From positions 1 through 64,000 of the forward strand of contig NZ_AJLL01000010.1 of the NCBI RefSeq assembly GCF_000317225.1: a stretch of 64,000 bases of DNA. Direction: 5' to 3'. Made by a program: the position numbers and the translations under genes. The stretch comes from Fischerella thermalis PCC 7521 (GTDB lineage Bacteria > Cyanobacteriota > Cyanobacteriia > Cyanobacteriales > Nostocaceae). Below the pieces are notes generated by a model. That model ran no database searches. It saw nothing but the letters and a program-made list of their open reading frames with translations, and was not told where the DNA came from. Positions 46,068 through 54,594 of this stretch are shown here, piece after piece (positions within the stretch are counted from its first letter, which is position 1; each line of letters starts with the position of its first letter).

Positions 46068-49000
46068 ATGAAACGGATCGTCTTAGTAGCAGGGTTTGAA
46101 TCTTTCAACGCCGACTTGTATCGCAAAGCGGCTGATATGGCGATCGCTAGTTGTCCAGAGTTGGATATCAGGGTTTTTAGCGATCGCGACATTACCAGTA
46201 AGCGCCAAGAAGTAGAAGCCGCACTTGGTAATGCTGACGTATTTTTTGGTAGCTTGCTGTTTGATTACGATCAGGTGTTATGGTTACGCGATCGCATTGC
46301 GAATATTCCCATCCGCCTTGTTTTCGAGTCTGCATTGGAATTGATGAGTTTTACCAAGTTGGGTGCGTTTGCCATTGGTGACAAACCCAAAGGAATGCCC
46401 AAACCAGTAAAATTCATCCTCGACAAATTTAGCCAAGGACGAGAAGAAGATAGACTCGCAGGTTACATCAGCTTTTTGAAAATCGGGCCAAAACTGTTAA
46501 AGTTCGTACCAGTACAGAAAGTCCAAGACTTACGCAACTGGCTAATTATCTATGGTTACTGGAACGCAGGCGGGCCGGAAAACGTTGCTGCCCTATTCTG
46601 GACACTAGCAGAAAAATACTTGGGGTTAAAAGTTGGTGACATTCCCCCACCCATCGAAACCCCCAACATAGGATTACTCCACCCGGATTATCAGGGATAT
46701 TTTACATCTCCCCGTGAGTATTTGGAGTGGTATTGCAAAAGACAGGGAGAACTTCCCGATGGGGAGGTGGGGAGATTGGCAGATGGGGAGAAACCTTTGT
46801 CTCAATTATCCCATCTTCCTGTAGTGGGAATTTTACTCTACCGCAAACATGTCATCACCAAACAACCCTATATTAATCAACTAATTCGCCGTTTTGAGAA
46901 AGCTGGATTAATCCCCTTACCGATATTTATCAACGGTGTGGAAGGACACGTTGCTGTCCGTGACTGGATGACAAGTGATTACGAAACTCAGCAACGCCAA
47001 CAGGGTAATATCGAAACTCCATCTTTGTCTGAGGAAGCAGTCAAAGTAGATGCGATCGTCTCGACAATTGGTTTTCCTTTGGTGGGTGGTCCTGCTGGTT
47101 CAATGGAAGCTGGACGGCAAATCGAAGTAGCAAAACGCATCCTGACTGCCAAGAATGTTCCGTATTTTGTTGCCGCACCTTTATTAATTCAAGATATTTA
47201 TTCCTGGACACGTCAAGGAATTGGTGGATTACAGAGTGTAGTTTTATACGCACTTCCAGAACTAGATGGAGCGATCGATATTGTTCCCCTTGGTGGTTTG
47301 GTGGGAGAAAAAATCTATCTAGTTCCCGAAAGAGTACAACGCTTAATTGGCAGAGTCAAAAGCTGGATTAAACTGCGGCAAAAACCCGCATTTGCAAGAA
47401 AAATTGCCATTATTCTCTATGGATTTCCACCTGGTTATGGTGCAGTGGGAACTGCCGCCTTATTGAATGTACCTCGTAGTCTGCGGAAATTTCTGCAAGC
47501 GCTGAAAGACCAAGGTTACACCGTCGGAGATTTGCCAGCAGATGCAGAAGAATTGATTCGGCAGGTGAAAGAAGCAGATGAGTCTTTTGGCGATGCGGAG
47601 AATTCTTCTATCACCCTATCCCGTCCTCATGTCCCCGCGTCTGTGAATGCTAAAACCCTAGAAAAATGGTTGGGATATCTCCGCACTTCCCGAATTGAAA
47701 AGCAATGGAAATCCCTTACGGGTACTGGGATTAAAACCTATGGCGATGAATTTCATATTGGCGGTGTGCAATTAGGAAATGTCTGGATTGGTGTCCAACC
47801 ACCCTTGGGGATACAAGGCGACCCGATGCGGTTAATGTTTGAACGAGATTTAACGCCTCATCCCCAGTATGCTGCTTTCTACAAATGGCTGCAAAATGAG
47901 TTCCAAGCTGATGCTGTAGTTCACTTTGGTATGCACGGCACGGTGGAATGGTTGCCGGGTTCGCCTTTGGGTAATACGGGGTATTCTTGGTCAGATATTT
48001 TGTTGGGAGATTTGCCTAATTTGTATATATATGCGGCGAATAATCCTTCGGAATCGATTTTGGCGAAGCGTCGCGGTTACGGGGTACTAATTTCTCACAA
48101 TGTACCACCTTATGGTCGTGCAGGTTTGTATAAGGAATTGGTGGTATTGCGGGATTTGATTGCGGAGTATCGCGAAGATCCACAGAAGAATTATGCTCTC
48201 AAGGAAGCGATTTGTAAAAAGGTTGTTGATACTGGTTTAGATGCAGATTGCCCGTTTGAGGATGCGAAACGTCTGGGGATTCCTTTTACGCCAGAGAATG
48301 TGCGGATGTTTAGCGCCCATGCTTTTAATGATTATTTGGTGAAGTTGTACGAGTATTTGCAGGTTTTGGAGAGTAGGTTGTTTTCTTCTGGGTTGCATAC
48401 GTTGGGTGAAGCGCCGGATGAGGAGGGGATGGCGGCGTATTTGCAGGCTTATTTTGGAAATGAACCGCCAAGGCGCGAAGATCGCCAAGAGGAGGAGAGG
48501 CTGGTTCGAGAGTTGTTGATGCAGACAACTGATGAGTTGATGAATTTGTTACGGGGTTTGAATGGGGAGTATATTCCGCCTGCGCCTGGTGGCGATTTGT
48601 TACGGGATGGGCCTGGTGTGTTGCCTACGGGTAGGAATATTCATGCTTTAGATCCTTATAGGATGCCTTCTCCGGCGGCGTATGAGAGGGGAAGGGAAAT
48701 TGGTCAACAAATTATTGCCCAGCATTTGCAGGAACATGGTAAGTATCCGGAGACTGTGGCGGTGATGTTATGGGGTTTGGATGCGATTAAAACTAAGGGT
48801 GAATCTCTGGGGATTTTGTTGGAGTTGGTGGGGGCGGAACCTGTGAAAGAGGGGACGGGACGGATTGTGCGTTATGAGTTGAAGCCTTTGGCAGAAGTGG
48901 GACATCCCCGAATTGATGTGTTGGGGAATTTGTCGGGTATTTTCCGGGATAGTTTTGTGAATGTGATTGAGTTGTTGGATGATTTATTTCAACGGGCGGC

Positions 49001-49802
49001 TGAGGCTGAGGAACCGGAAGACCAGAATTTTATTAGAAAACATGCTTTGGCTTTGAAAGCGCAGGGTGTGGAGAATGCATCAGCTAGGTTATTTTCTAAC
49101 CCGGCGGGTGATTTTGGTTCAATGGTGAATGAGCGTGTGACTGATGGAAATTGGGAATCTGGCGACGAGTTGGCAAATACTTGGCAAAGTCGCAATGTGT
49201 TTAGTTATGGCAGGCAAGATCGGGGTCAAGCAAGACCGGAAGTATTAACGCAGTTGTTAAAAACGAGCGATCGCATTGTGCAAGAAATTGATTCGGTAGA
49301 ATATGGTTTAACTGATATTCAGGAATATTACGCCAATACGGGTGGTTTGAAGAAGGCGGCGGAAAAAGTCGGTGGTAAGAAAGTGACGGCTAGTTTTGTC
49401 GAAAGTTTCTCGAAAGATACCACACCCCGCAAATTAGATGATTTGTTGCGGATGGAGTATCGCACTAAGTTGCTTAACCCCAAGTGGGCAGAAGCAATGG
49501 TCAATCAAGGTTCTGGCGGTGCGTTTGAAGTTTCCCAACGGATGACAGCGTTGATTGGTTGGGGCGGTACTACAGATTTTACTGATGATTGGGTATACGA
49601 TCAGGCAGCAGATACTTATGCTTTAGATCCAGAAATGGCAGAGAAATTGCGAAAAGCCAACCCGGAAGCCTTTAGGAATATTGTCGGTAGAATGTTGGAA
49701 GCCCACGGGCGGGGTTTTTGGCAAGCTAACGAGGACAAGTTACAAAAGTTACGGGAATTATATGAGTTGACAGATGAAGAGTTAGAAGGAGTAACAGTTT
49801 GA
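46068..49802 (+). CDS. chlH: Magnesium chelatase subunit H-like protein, short paralog
   Basis: ChlH binds protoporphyrin IX and, with ChlD and ChlI, inserts Mg2+ in chlorophyll synthesis; CobN relatives insert cobalt. The family core is clear: VHFGMHGTVEWLPG with the porphyrin-site His and Glu, then APGGDLLRDGPGVLPTGRNIHALDP, VMLWGLDAIKTKGES and the C-terminal YRTKLLNPKWAEAM and HGRGFWQ. At 1244 residues it lacks the longer N terminus of the main cyanobacterial ChlH (about 1330) and starts MKRIVLVAGFESFNADLY, so I read it as a paralog. Residues 231 to about 251 come from repeat-like DNA. It is monocistronic and precedes a structured RNA candidate. Confidence 0.9.
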   Translation: MKRIVLVAGFESFNADLYRKAADMAIASCPELDIRVFSDRDITSKRQEVEAALGNADVFFGSLLFDYDQVLWLRDRIANIPIRLVFESALELMSFTKLGAFAIGDKPKGMPKPVKFILDKFSQGREEDRLAGYISFLKIGPKLLKFVPVQKVQDLRNWLIIYGYWNAGGPENVAALFWTLAEKYLGLKVGDIPPPIETPNIGLLHPDYQGYFTSPREYLEWYCKRQGELPDGEVGRLADGEKPLSQLSHLPVVGILLYRKHVITKQPYINQLIRRFEKAGLIPLPIFINGVEGHVAVRDWMTSDYETQQRQQGNIETPSLSEEAVKVDAIVSTIGFPLVGGPAGSMEAGRQIEVAKRILTAKNVPYFVAAPLLIQDIYSWTRQGIGGLQSVVLYALPELDGAIDIVPLGGLVGEKIYLVPERVQRLIGRVKSWIKLRQKPAFARKIAIILYGFPPGYGAVGTAALLNVPRSLRKFLQALKDQGYTVGDLPADAEELIRQVKEADESFGDAENSSITLSRPHVPASVNAKTLEKWLGYLRTSRIEKQWKSLTGTGIKTYGDEFHIGGVQLGNVWIGVQPPLGIQGDPMRLMFERDLTPHPQYAAFYKWLQNEFQADAVVHFGMHGTVEWLPGSPLGNTGYSWSDILLGDLPNLYIYAANNPSESILAKRRGYGVLISHNVPPYGRAGLYKELVVLRDLIAEYREDPQKNYALKEAICKKVVDTGLDADCPFEDAKRLGIPFTPENVRMFSAHAFNDYLVKLYEYLQVLESRLFSSGLHTLGEAPDEEGMAAYLQAYFGNEPPRREDRQEEERLVRELLMQTTDELMNLLRGLNGEYIPPAPGGDLLRDGPGVLPTGRNIHALDPYRMPSPAAYERGREIGQQIIAQHLQEHGKYPETVAVMLWGLDAIKTKGESLGILLELVGAEPVKEGTGRIVRYELKPLAEVGHPRIDVLGNLSGIFRDSFVNVIELLDDLFQRAAEAEEPEDQNFIRKHALALKAQGVENASARLFSNPAGDFGSMVNERVTDGNWESGDELANTWQSRNVFSYGRQDRGQARPEVLTQLLKTSDRIVQEIDSVEYGLTDIQEYYANTGGLKKAAEKVGGKKVTASFVESFSKDTTPRKLDDLLRMEYRTKLLNPKWAEAMVNQGSGGAFEVSQRMTALIGWGGTTDFTDDWVYDQAADTYALDPEMAEKLRKANPEAFRNIVGRMLEAHGRGFWQANEDKLQKLRELYELTDEELEGVTV

Positions 49803-49806
49803 AAGT

Positions 49807-49906
49807 CCACAACACGTGAAAGTTCCGGGAGCTTGGTAGCCCCTCGGTTTTAACCAGGGTGCGACCCGTGCAGATTTATCTGCATTTAATGTCTTTCGTG
49901 ATGTGG
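49807..49906 (+). ncRNA. Candidate structured RNA behind the ChlH paralog
   Basis: A closing helix pairs CCACAACACGTGAAAG (49807-49822) with CTTTCGTGATGTGG (49893-49906), with one mismatch and a two-base bulge. Inside are a CCGGGAGC...GCCCCTCGG hairpin, a GGGTGCGACCC hairpin and TGCAGATTTATCTGCA, together a multi-branch junction of 100 nt. It begins 4 bases after the chlH stop codon. It could be a processed sRNA, a 3' UTR element or a remnant of a mobile-element RNA such as the HEARO/OMEGA class. I cannot assign a family by eye. Confidence 0.5.
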
Positions 49907-49983
49907 GTCATTTATATAAGCCATTACTTTACTTGTGCTGACTTTTCCTATGGTAGTTAAACAATCATCTCTTACACAGATTT

Positions 49984-50012
49984 AAAGGCGCCAAAAAACA
50001 CCTAGCGCCTTT
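49984..50012 (+). terminator. Probable intrinsic terminator
   Basis: AAAGGCGC and GCGCCTTT form an 8-bp stem with a 13-base loop, followed by CTTAAAC. It would end the chlH transcript including the structured segment. Confidence 0.6.
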
Positions 50013-50182
50013 CTTAAACTTACTAACCACAACTCAACCACCAACGAAAAATCTATCTGCGTTCATCGGTGTCCATCGGTGTTCGATTTCTCAAAATATT
50101 TTCGTCGGCAGAGTGATTTCATACAACCAGGAAAATAAGTGATATCATGTCCGTTTAAAGACTTATCATATCTGTGAAGGCC

Positions 50183-50210
50183 GGTAATTGGTAATTGGTA
50201 ATTGGTAATG
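50183..50210. repeat. GGTAATT heptad tract
   Basis: Three GGTAATT units and one GGTAATG follow each other in the leader region of the methyltransferase gene. It belongs to the same family as the tract at 45556. Confidence 0.9.
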
Positions 50211-50299
50211 GGAAAAATCAATGCCCAATGCCCAACTGCATCACAATAATATCGTAAGTAATTAGCCGGACTTGATATGATATTTCCAAAAGGCAACAA

Positions 50300-51076
50300 A
50301 TGACATTGGCTGGAGTAAAAATCATACTGGTAGAACCAGCTGGCCCCTTGAACGTGGGGTCTGTAGCACGGGTGATGAAAAATTTCGATCTCAATCAACT
50401 AGTGTTAGTCAATCCCCAATGTGACCCTTGGGGAACACAAGCAAGACAGATGGCAGTTCATGCCCAAGATATTTTAGATGGGTTGGTATCAGTGGAGACA
50501 TTACCCGCAGCCTTGCAGGGATGTAAAAGAGCGATCGCTACAACTGGTGTTATTCATGATTGGGATGCACCTCTAGAAAGCCCTCGGACAGCACTACCTT
50601 GGTTATTAGAAGAAATTGGACAACCCGCAGCGCTAATTTTTGGCAGAGAAGACCGCGGGTTAACTAATCAAGAATTAAACTATGCTCAACGATTTGTTCA
50701 TATTCCCACTAGTTCTAGCTATTCCTCATTGAATTTAGCTACAGCTGTGGCCATTTGTTGTTATGAATTGTCACAAATTCAGGACATAGAACAGAAGAGT
50801 AAAGGGGAAGAGGTAAAGGAGAATGGGTCTTCTGAAAATACATCTGATTCCGAAATTGCATCTATAGAGCTTATGGAAGGATACTATCAGCAATTAGAAT
50901 CCCTACTGTTAAAGATTGGCTATCTTTATCCCCATACAGTGGCTAGTCGGATGGAAAAATTCCGGCAACTTTATAACCGCGCTCAACTACAAAACCGTGA
51001 AGTTGCTATGTTAAGAGGTATCTTACGACAAGTAGAATGGGCGCTCTCAAGTCATAAAAATCATGAAAACTTGTGA
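50300..51076 (+). CDS. trmJ: TrmJ-type tRNA/rRNA 2'-O-methyltransferase (SPOUT)
   Basis: This SPOUT-family enzyme uses SAM; TrmJ methylates the ribose of nucleotide 32 of tRNA. The N-terminal VKIILVEPAGPLNVGSVARVMKNF carries the conserved Asn and Arg. ALIFGREDRGLTNQEL and the trefoil-knot segment VHIPTSSSYSSLNLATAVAICCYEL bind SAM. A variable acidic linker (about 168-195) leads to a C-terminal helical domain (MEKFRQLYNRAQL, REVAMLRGILRQVEW) typical of TrmJ. At 258 residues it is a normal family member. The exact RNA target is inferred from the family. Confidence 0.9.
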   Translation: MTLAGVKIILVEPAGPLNVGSVARVMKNFDLNQLVLVNPQCDPWGTQARQMAVHAQDILDGLVSVETLPAALQGCKRAIATTGVIHDWDAPLESPRTALPWLLEEIGQPAALIFGREDRGLTNQELNYAQRFVHIPTSSSYSSLNLATAVAICCYELSQIQDIEQKSKGEEVKENGSSENTSDSEIASIELMEGYYQQLESLLLKIGYLYPHTVASRMEKFRQLYNRAQLQNREVAMLRGILRQVEWALSSHKNHENL

Positions 51077-51448
51077 TTTTTAAGTACTATATACGCAATT
51101 ACCCCACAATTACTAATTATGCCTTAAACTAAACACAAAAACATGTCTCACAACAGAGGAGGACACAATTAGTTAGTACTTTCTGGTAGACCAGTGTCCG
51201 TATATACTTATTTTTTGGTGAAAATTGGGAGTAAAGTTTGACTTGGAATCGACAGAACAATTTATATCTGTCTATCTCTGGTAACTGGTCATGTTAAACA
51301 TCACACAACCAGGACATGAAAATTCTTACCCCTTCTGCCGTCTGCCTTATTTTCAAGATAAAGAATAAATAAATACTCTGCCCTACTTAGTTAAACTTTC
51401 ATCGCTAATTGCTAGATTATACACTTCCTATCATCATCATAAAATCTT
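51077..51448. other. Intergenic region
   Basis: AT-rich sequence follows the methyltransferase gene and contains the promoter of the beta-lactamase-fold gene. I see no repeat, hairpin or short gene. Confidence 0.45.
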
Positions 51449-53038
51449 ATGGAAACCAGAACACAAATACCAGGTTTCTCACGACCTCAACCTGTTAGCG
51501 GACGCCAAAAACCTCCCCGGAAAGTGCAGAAGTCGAGCCAGCAACAACGTCCCTCTGCTGTCGGGACAAAGCTGACACGTGTCAAAGCTAGTTCTACTAC
51601 TACCACTGCGACTGTGGCAAAAAAACGACCCAGTATAGTAGTACCAGCAGCCATCAAACCTCTGCCTGCGAAACCGGGACAAATTCCACCTTTTAAGCCA
51701 AGCAATGCCAAAGTCAAAACTGTAAAATCCCCCAAGCAGGTACCGCCTAAAAAAGTCAGAACATCCCGAAAAACAAGGTTAAAGCCTATGGCTAGAACCA
51801 TGCTCTACGCCTTACGGTTATTAATAGTGGGAATTGGTATTGGTGCGATCGTGGGAACTGTTTTGTCGGCACTAGATCCTGCTAATCAAATGACCACAAC
51901 AGAGACATCTCCTCAGGATGCCAAATCAGGGCAAGGACAAATCCAGACTATCCCCACTCCCACACCTGCTGCTGTTTTATCTCTATCACAGGAAATTACT
52001 TCCTTAAAAACTAATTTGCAAAGCTTAACGTCTGCTAACGCAAATCTCACACCAGGAGTTTTCGTAGTCGATTTGGACAATGGTAGTTATGTAGATATCA
52101 ATGCCTCTGCCAGTTTTCCCGCAGCCAGCACTATTAAAATCCCTATCCTAGTAGCTTTTTTCCAGGATGTCGATGCAGGTAAAATCCGCCTGGATGAAAT
52201 GCTGACTATGCAGAAAGAAATGATGGTTGGCGGCTCTGGAGATATGCAGTATAAACCCGTCGGCACTCAATTTAAGGCGCTGGAAGTTGCTACTAAGATG
52301 ATGACTGTCAGTGATAATACAGCAACAAATATGCTCATAGCCCGGATGGGTGGAATTGAAGCTTTAAATCAGCGTTTCCGGAGTTGGGGTTTAAATACTA
52401 CAGTCATACGTAATCAACTGCCTGATTTGCAAGGTACAAACACAACCAGTCCCAAAGAATTGGGAACCTTGATGGCGATGGTTAGTCAAGGCAATTTGTT
52501 GAACATGGCATCGCGCGATCGCATCTTGGATATTATGCGTAATACTGTCAGAAACCATCTGTTACCAACTGGGTTGGAACAAGGTGCAACCATTGCCCAT
52601 AAAACCGGTGATATTGGCACTATGTTGGCAGATGCAGGTCTAGTAGACCTCCCCACTGGCAAGCGTTACATAGTTACGGTCATGGTACAACGCCCCAATA
52701 ACGACCCCCGTGCCGAAAAACTCATTGCGTCTATATCCAAGGCTACGTACCAACAATTTACCCAAACAGCCCCCACTATACAAACTCCTGCACCAACACC
52801 TGCACCAAGTATTACTCCAAACCCAGCCCCGACAACCAGCTATCAGCCACAGGTGATAACTCCTGCACCCCTACCAACAAATACTCAACCCACAATCAAC
52901 TATCAGCAGTATCCTCTGATCAGTCCGCCTCTGCCGAACAGTATGAGCAATCCTCTACCTGCAACTGGTTATCAATACCAACCACCCCTAACCAATCAGC
53001 CACAGTATTATTATCCTCCTTACACCTATCCCAGGTAA
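51449..53038 (+). CDS. Beta-lactamase-fold serine hydrolase, membrane-anchored
   Basis: Residues 1-113 are a basic, Ser/Thr/Pro-rich cytosolic tail. A single transmembrane helix follows (about 118-142), then a penicillin-recognising domain with Ser227 and Lys230 in STIK, SDN at 288-290 and KTG at 385-387. The C terminus is a long Pro/Thr/Gln-rich extracytoplasmic tail (from about 435). The stretch where class A enzymes have the deacylating Glu166 motif ExELN here reads RNQLPDL, so a peptidoglycan-acting or PBP-like role is likelier than antibiotic hydrolysis. It is followed by psb28 after only 6 bases. Confidence 0.87.
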   Translation: METRTQIPGFSRPQPVSGRQKPPRKVQKSSQQQRPSAVGTKLTRVKASSTTTTATVAKKRPSIVVPAAIKPLPAKPGQIPPFKPSNAKVKTVKSPKQVPPKKVRTSRKTRLKPMARTMLYALRLLIVGIGIGAIVGTVLSALDPANQMTTTETSPQDAKSGQGQIQTIPTPTPAAVLSLSQEITSLKTNLQSLTSANANLTPGVFVVDLDNGSYVDINASASFPAASTIKIPILVAFFQDVDAGKIRLDEMLTMQKEMMVGGSGDMQYKPVGTQFKALEVATKMMTVSDNTATNMLIARMGGIEALNQRFRSWGLNTTVIRNQLPDLQGTNTTSPKELGTLMAMVSQGNLLNMASRDRILDIMRNTVRNHLLPTGLEQGATIAHKTGDIGTMLADAGLVDLPTGKRYIVTVMVQRPNNDPRAEKLIASISKATYQQFTQTAPTIQTPAPTPAPSITPNPAPTTSYQPQVITPAPLPTNTQPTINYQQYPLISPPLPNSMSNPLPATGYQYQPPLTNQPQYYYPPYTYPR

Positions 53039-53044
53039 TAGATC

Positions 53045-53410
53045 ATGGCATCTACAACACCCACGATTCAATTTTTTAGTGGTATTTACGAAGAACTAGG
53101 TAACGTCAGCTTGCGACGTGGTCGTTCTGGCAAACGTATTATCTTGATGACATTTAACAAGTTGCAAGCCTTAGAAGGATTCAATAGCTTCACAAAACAA
53201 TCCTTAAATACCATGCTGTTAAGTGACGAAGAAGGCAAAATCAGTATCACACCTGCGTCTGTGCAATTTATTTTTGGGGGTGCAGAAGGTGATGAGTTAC
53301 AGAGGGTAGAGTGCAAATTGGAAATTGAACAAGACGATCATTGGGAAAGAGTGATGAGATTTATGCATCGCTACGCTCAGGCCAATGGTATGGCCTATGG
53401 CGAATCTTAA
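53045..53410 (+). CDS. psb28: Photosystem II assembly protein Psb28 (Psb28-2-like)
   Basis: Psb28 proteins bind photosystem II assembly intermediates on the cytosolic side near CP47 and cytochrome b559. The 121-residue protein shows IQFFSGIYEELGNVSLRRGRSG, a central LSDEEGKISI and the family's closing signature WERVMRFMHRYAQANGM. It is divergent from the canonical Psb28 in the middle (NSFTKQSLNTMLL, FIFGGAEGDELQRVE), which fits the Psb28-2 subgroup. Its AGGT ribosome-binding site lies in the end of the preceding gene, so the two are probably cotranscribed. The paralog assignment is from memory of the family. Confidence 0.85.
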   Translation: MASTTPTIQFFSGIYEELGNVSLRRGRSGKRIILMTFNKLQALEGFNSFTKQSLNTMLLSDEEGKISITPASVQFIFGGAEGDELQRVECKLEIEQDDHWERVMRFMHRYAQANGMAYGES

Positions 53411-53425
53411 TTTTGATAGTGATTA

Positions 53426-53535
53426 GATACGGAGATTTCCCCTCAGCGTTGGGCAACATTAGAAGGAGAACTGCTACCGACATTAGAGGAAATTGCCCAA
53501 CAGGAAAGACAAAGAGCAGAACAAGCAGAGTCTAG
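53426..53535 (+). pseudogene. Remnant of a Uma2-type (DUF820) C terminus
   Basis: In one frame the DNA reads SPQRWATLEGELL followed by EEIAQQERQRAEQAE, the helical, Glu/Gln/Arg-rich ending common in cyanobacterial Uma2 restriction-endonuclease-like proteins. There is no start and the frame runs into the opposite gene. I therefore read it as a leftover gene end. Confidence 0.4.
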
Positions 53536-53540
53536 GTTAT

Positions 53541-54431
53541 CTACAAATATCGCTCTAATAACCCAATCACCACCTCTGGCTGCTCTAGATGTGGTAGCAC
53601 TCCCGTATTTGGAATGACATGAAAATCTCGAATTGCCGTGGAATTCAATTTTGCCAATCGTTGCCCTAATTTCACAGTGGTAAATTGTGCCTCTTTGCCC
53701 CAAAAAATTACTGTGGGAATATTTAGCTGTTGAATATACAAACTTAAATCAAAATAAAGGTCGCCCCGCAAAAATGCCAAAGCTGCAAATTTGGCATTTG
53801 GCTGTTGAGCAGAAAATAAATATGCCTCTACTATTTCGGGTGAAACTCGTTCTGGTTTGGCAAACAAAAAACTTCGCAAAAAGTTATTTACTGCAATTTC
53901 ATTCTCAGCACCCAGAGCGTAAATTAAATTATCCAACAGTGGAGTGTTAATCACCTGAAGCGGTAGCCTGCGTCCTGCACCTTGCCCAAAGTCATCAAAA
54001 CCAGAAGGACAGACTAAATACAACTCTTGAAATAAAAAAGGTTGAGCAATAGCCAGTCGAATCATCAAAGCAGCAGTTAAGGAAGACGCCACCACTTTTA
54101 CAGGTGGGCAACAAGTATGTCTGATAAATTCTGTGATCGTTGTTAAATAATCATTAATTCGATAATCCCGTACTGGATGAGTAGAATCTCCCCAACCAAT
54201 TAAGTCTGGCGCGAGTATGCGGTGAGAAGCTGCAAAAGCAGGATAAACTTTTGACCATTCATAAGCAGAAGACCCACCACCAAAACAGTGAAGAAATATT
54301 AGTGGTGGTAAATCTTCGGTCTCGACATCACACCAAGGTGCAGCAGTTTGGGTGTAGTAAACCATTGACCCTAAAGAGGTGTTAATTGTTTTATGCCCGA
54401 AGCCTGGAGGTTGAAACTGAAGCATATTCAT
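53541..54431 (-). CDS. Alpha/beta hydrolase
   Basis: The fold is clear from PLIFLHCFGGGSSAYEW (oxyanion-hole HxFGGG segment), RILAPDLIGWGDS and a late VIPNTGVLPHLEQPEVV with the catalytic His. The nucleophile elbow is unusual: it reads VVASSLTAAL where GxSxG is expected, so both flanking glycines are replaced. The acid is likely in the strand before FWGKEA. The protein is 296 residues with no signal peptide. It may still be a hydrolase, or could have lost activity. It diverges from the kinase gene. Substrate unknown. Confidence 0.85.
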   Translation of the reverse strand: MNMLQFQPPGFGHKTINTSLGSMVYYTQTAAPWCDVETEDLPPLIFLHCFGGGSSAYEWSKVYPAFAASHRILAPDLIGWGDSTHPVRDYRINDYLTTITEFIRHTCCPPVKVVASSLTAALMIRLAIAQPFLFQELYLVCPSGFDDFGQGAGRRLPLQVINTPLLDNLIYALGAENEIAVNNFLRSFLFAKPERVSPEIVEAYLFSAQQPNAKFAALAFLRGDLYFDLSLYIQQLNIPTVIFWGKEAQFTTVKLGQRLAKLNSTAIRDFHVIPNTGVLPHLEQPEVVIGLLERYL

Positions 54432-54594
54432 CAGTTATTAGTCATTGGTCATTAGTCAATGGTATTCTTTACAATTAACCATTCCTTTTTATTACCCTTT
54501 ATCTTTTCCATTCTCGCTTTTCCCTTATTATTTCCGCTAGTAAACATTTTGTCATCGTGTGGCAAGATGAATAAAAACACTCCATCAGCCCACC

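Noticed and set aside
49807-49906. tRNA gene in the structured segment behind chlH
   Set aside because: GCTTGGTAGC and GGGTGCGACCC recall D- and T-arms, but there is no 7-bp acceptor stem at the right distance and no anticodon arm in the right order.
51449-53038. Antibiotic-resistance beta-lactamase
   Set aside because: The deacylation Glu motif is not recognisable, and the protein has long low-complexity tails unlike true class A enzymes.
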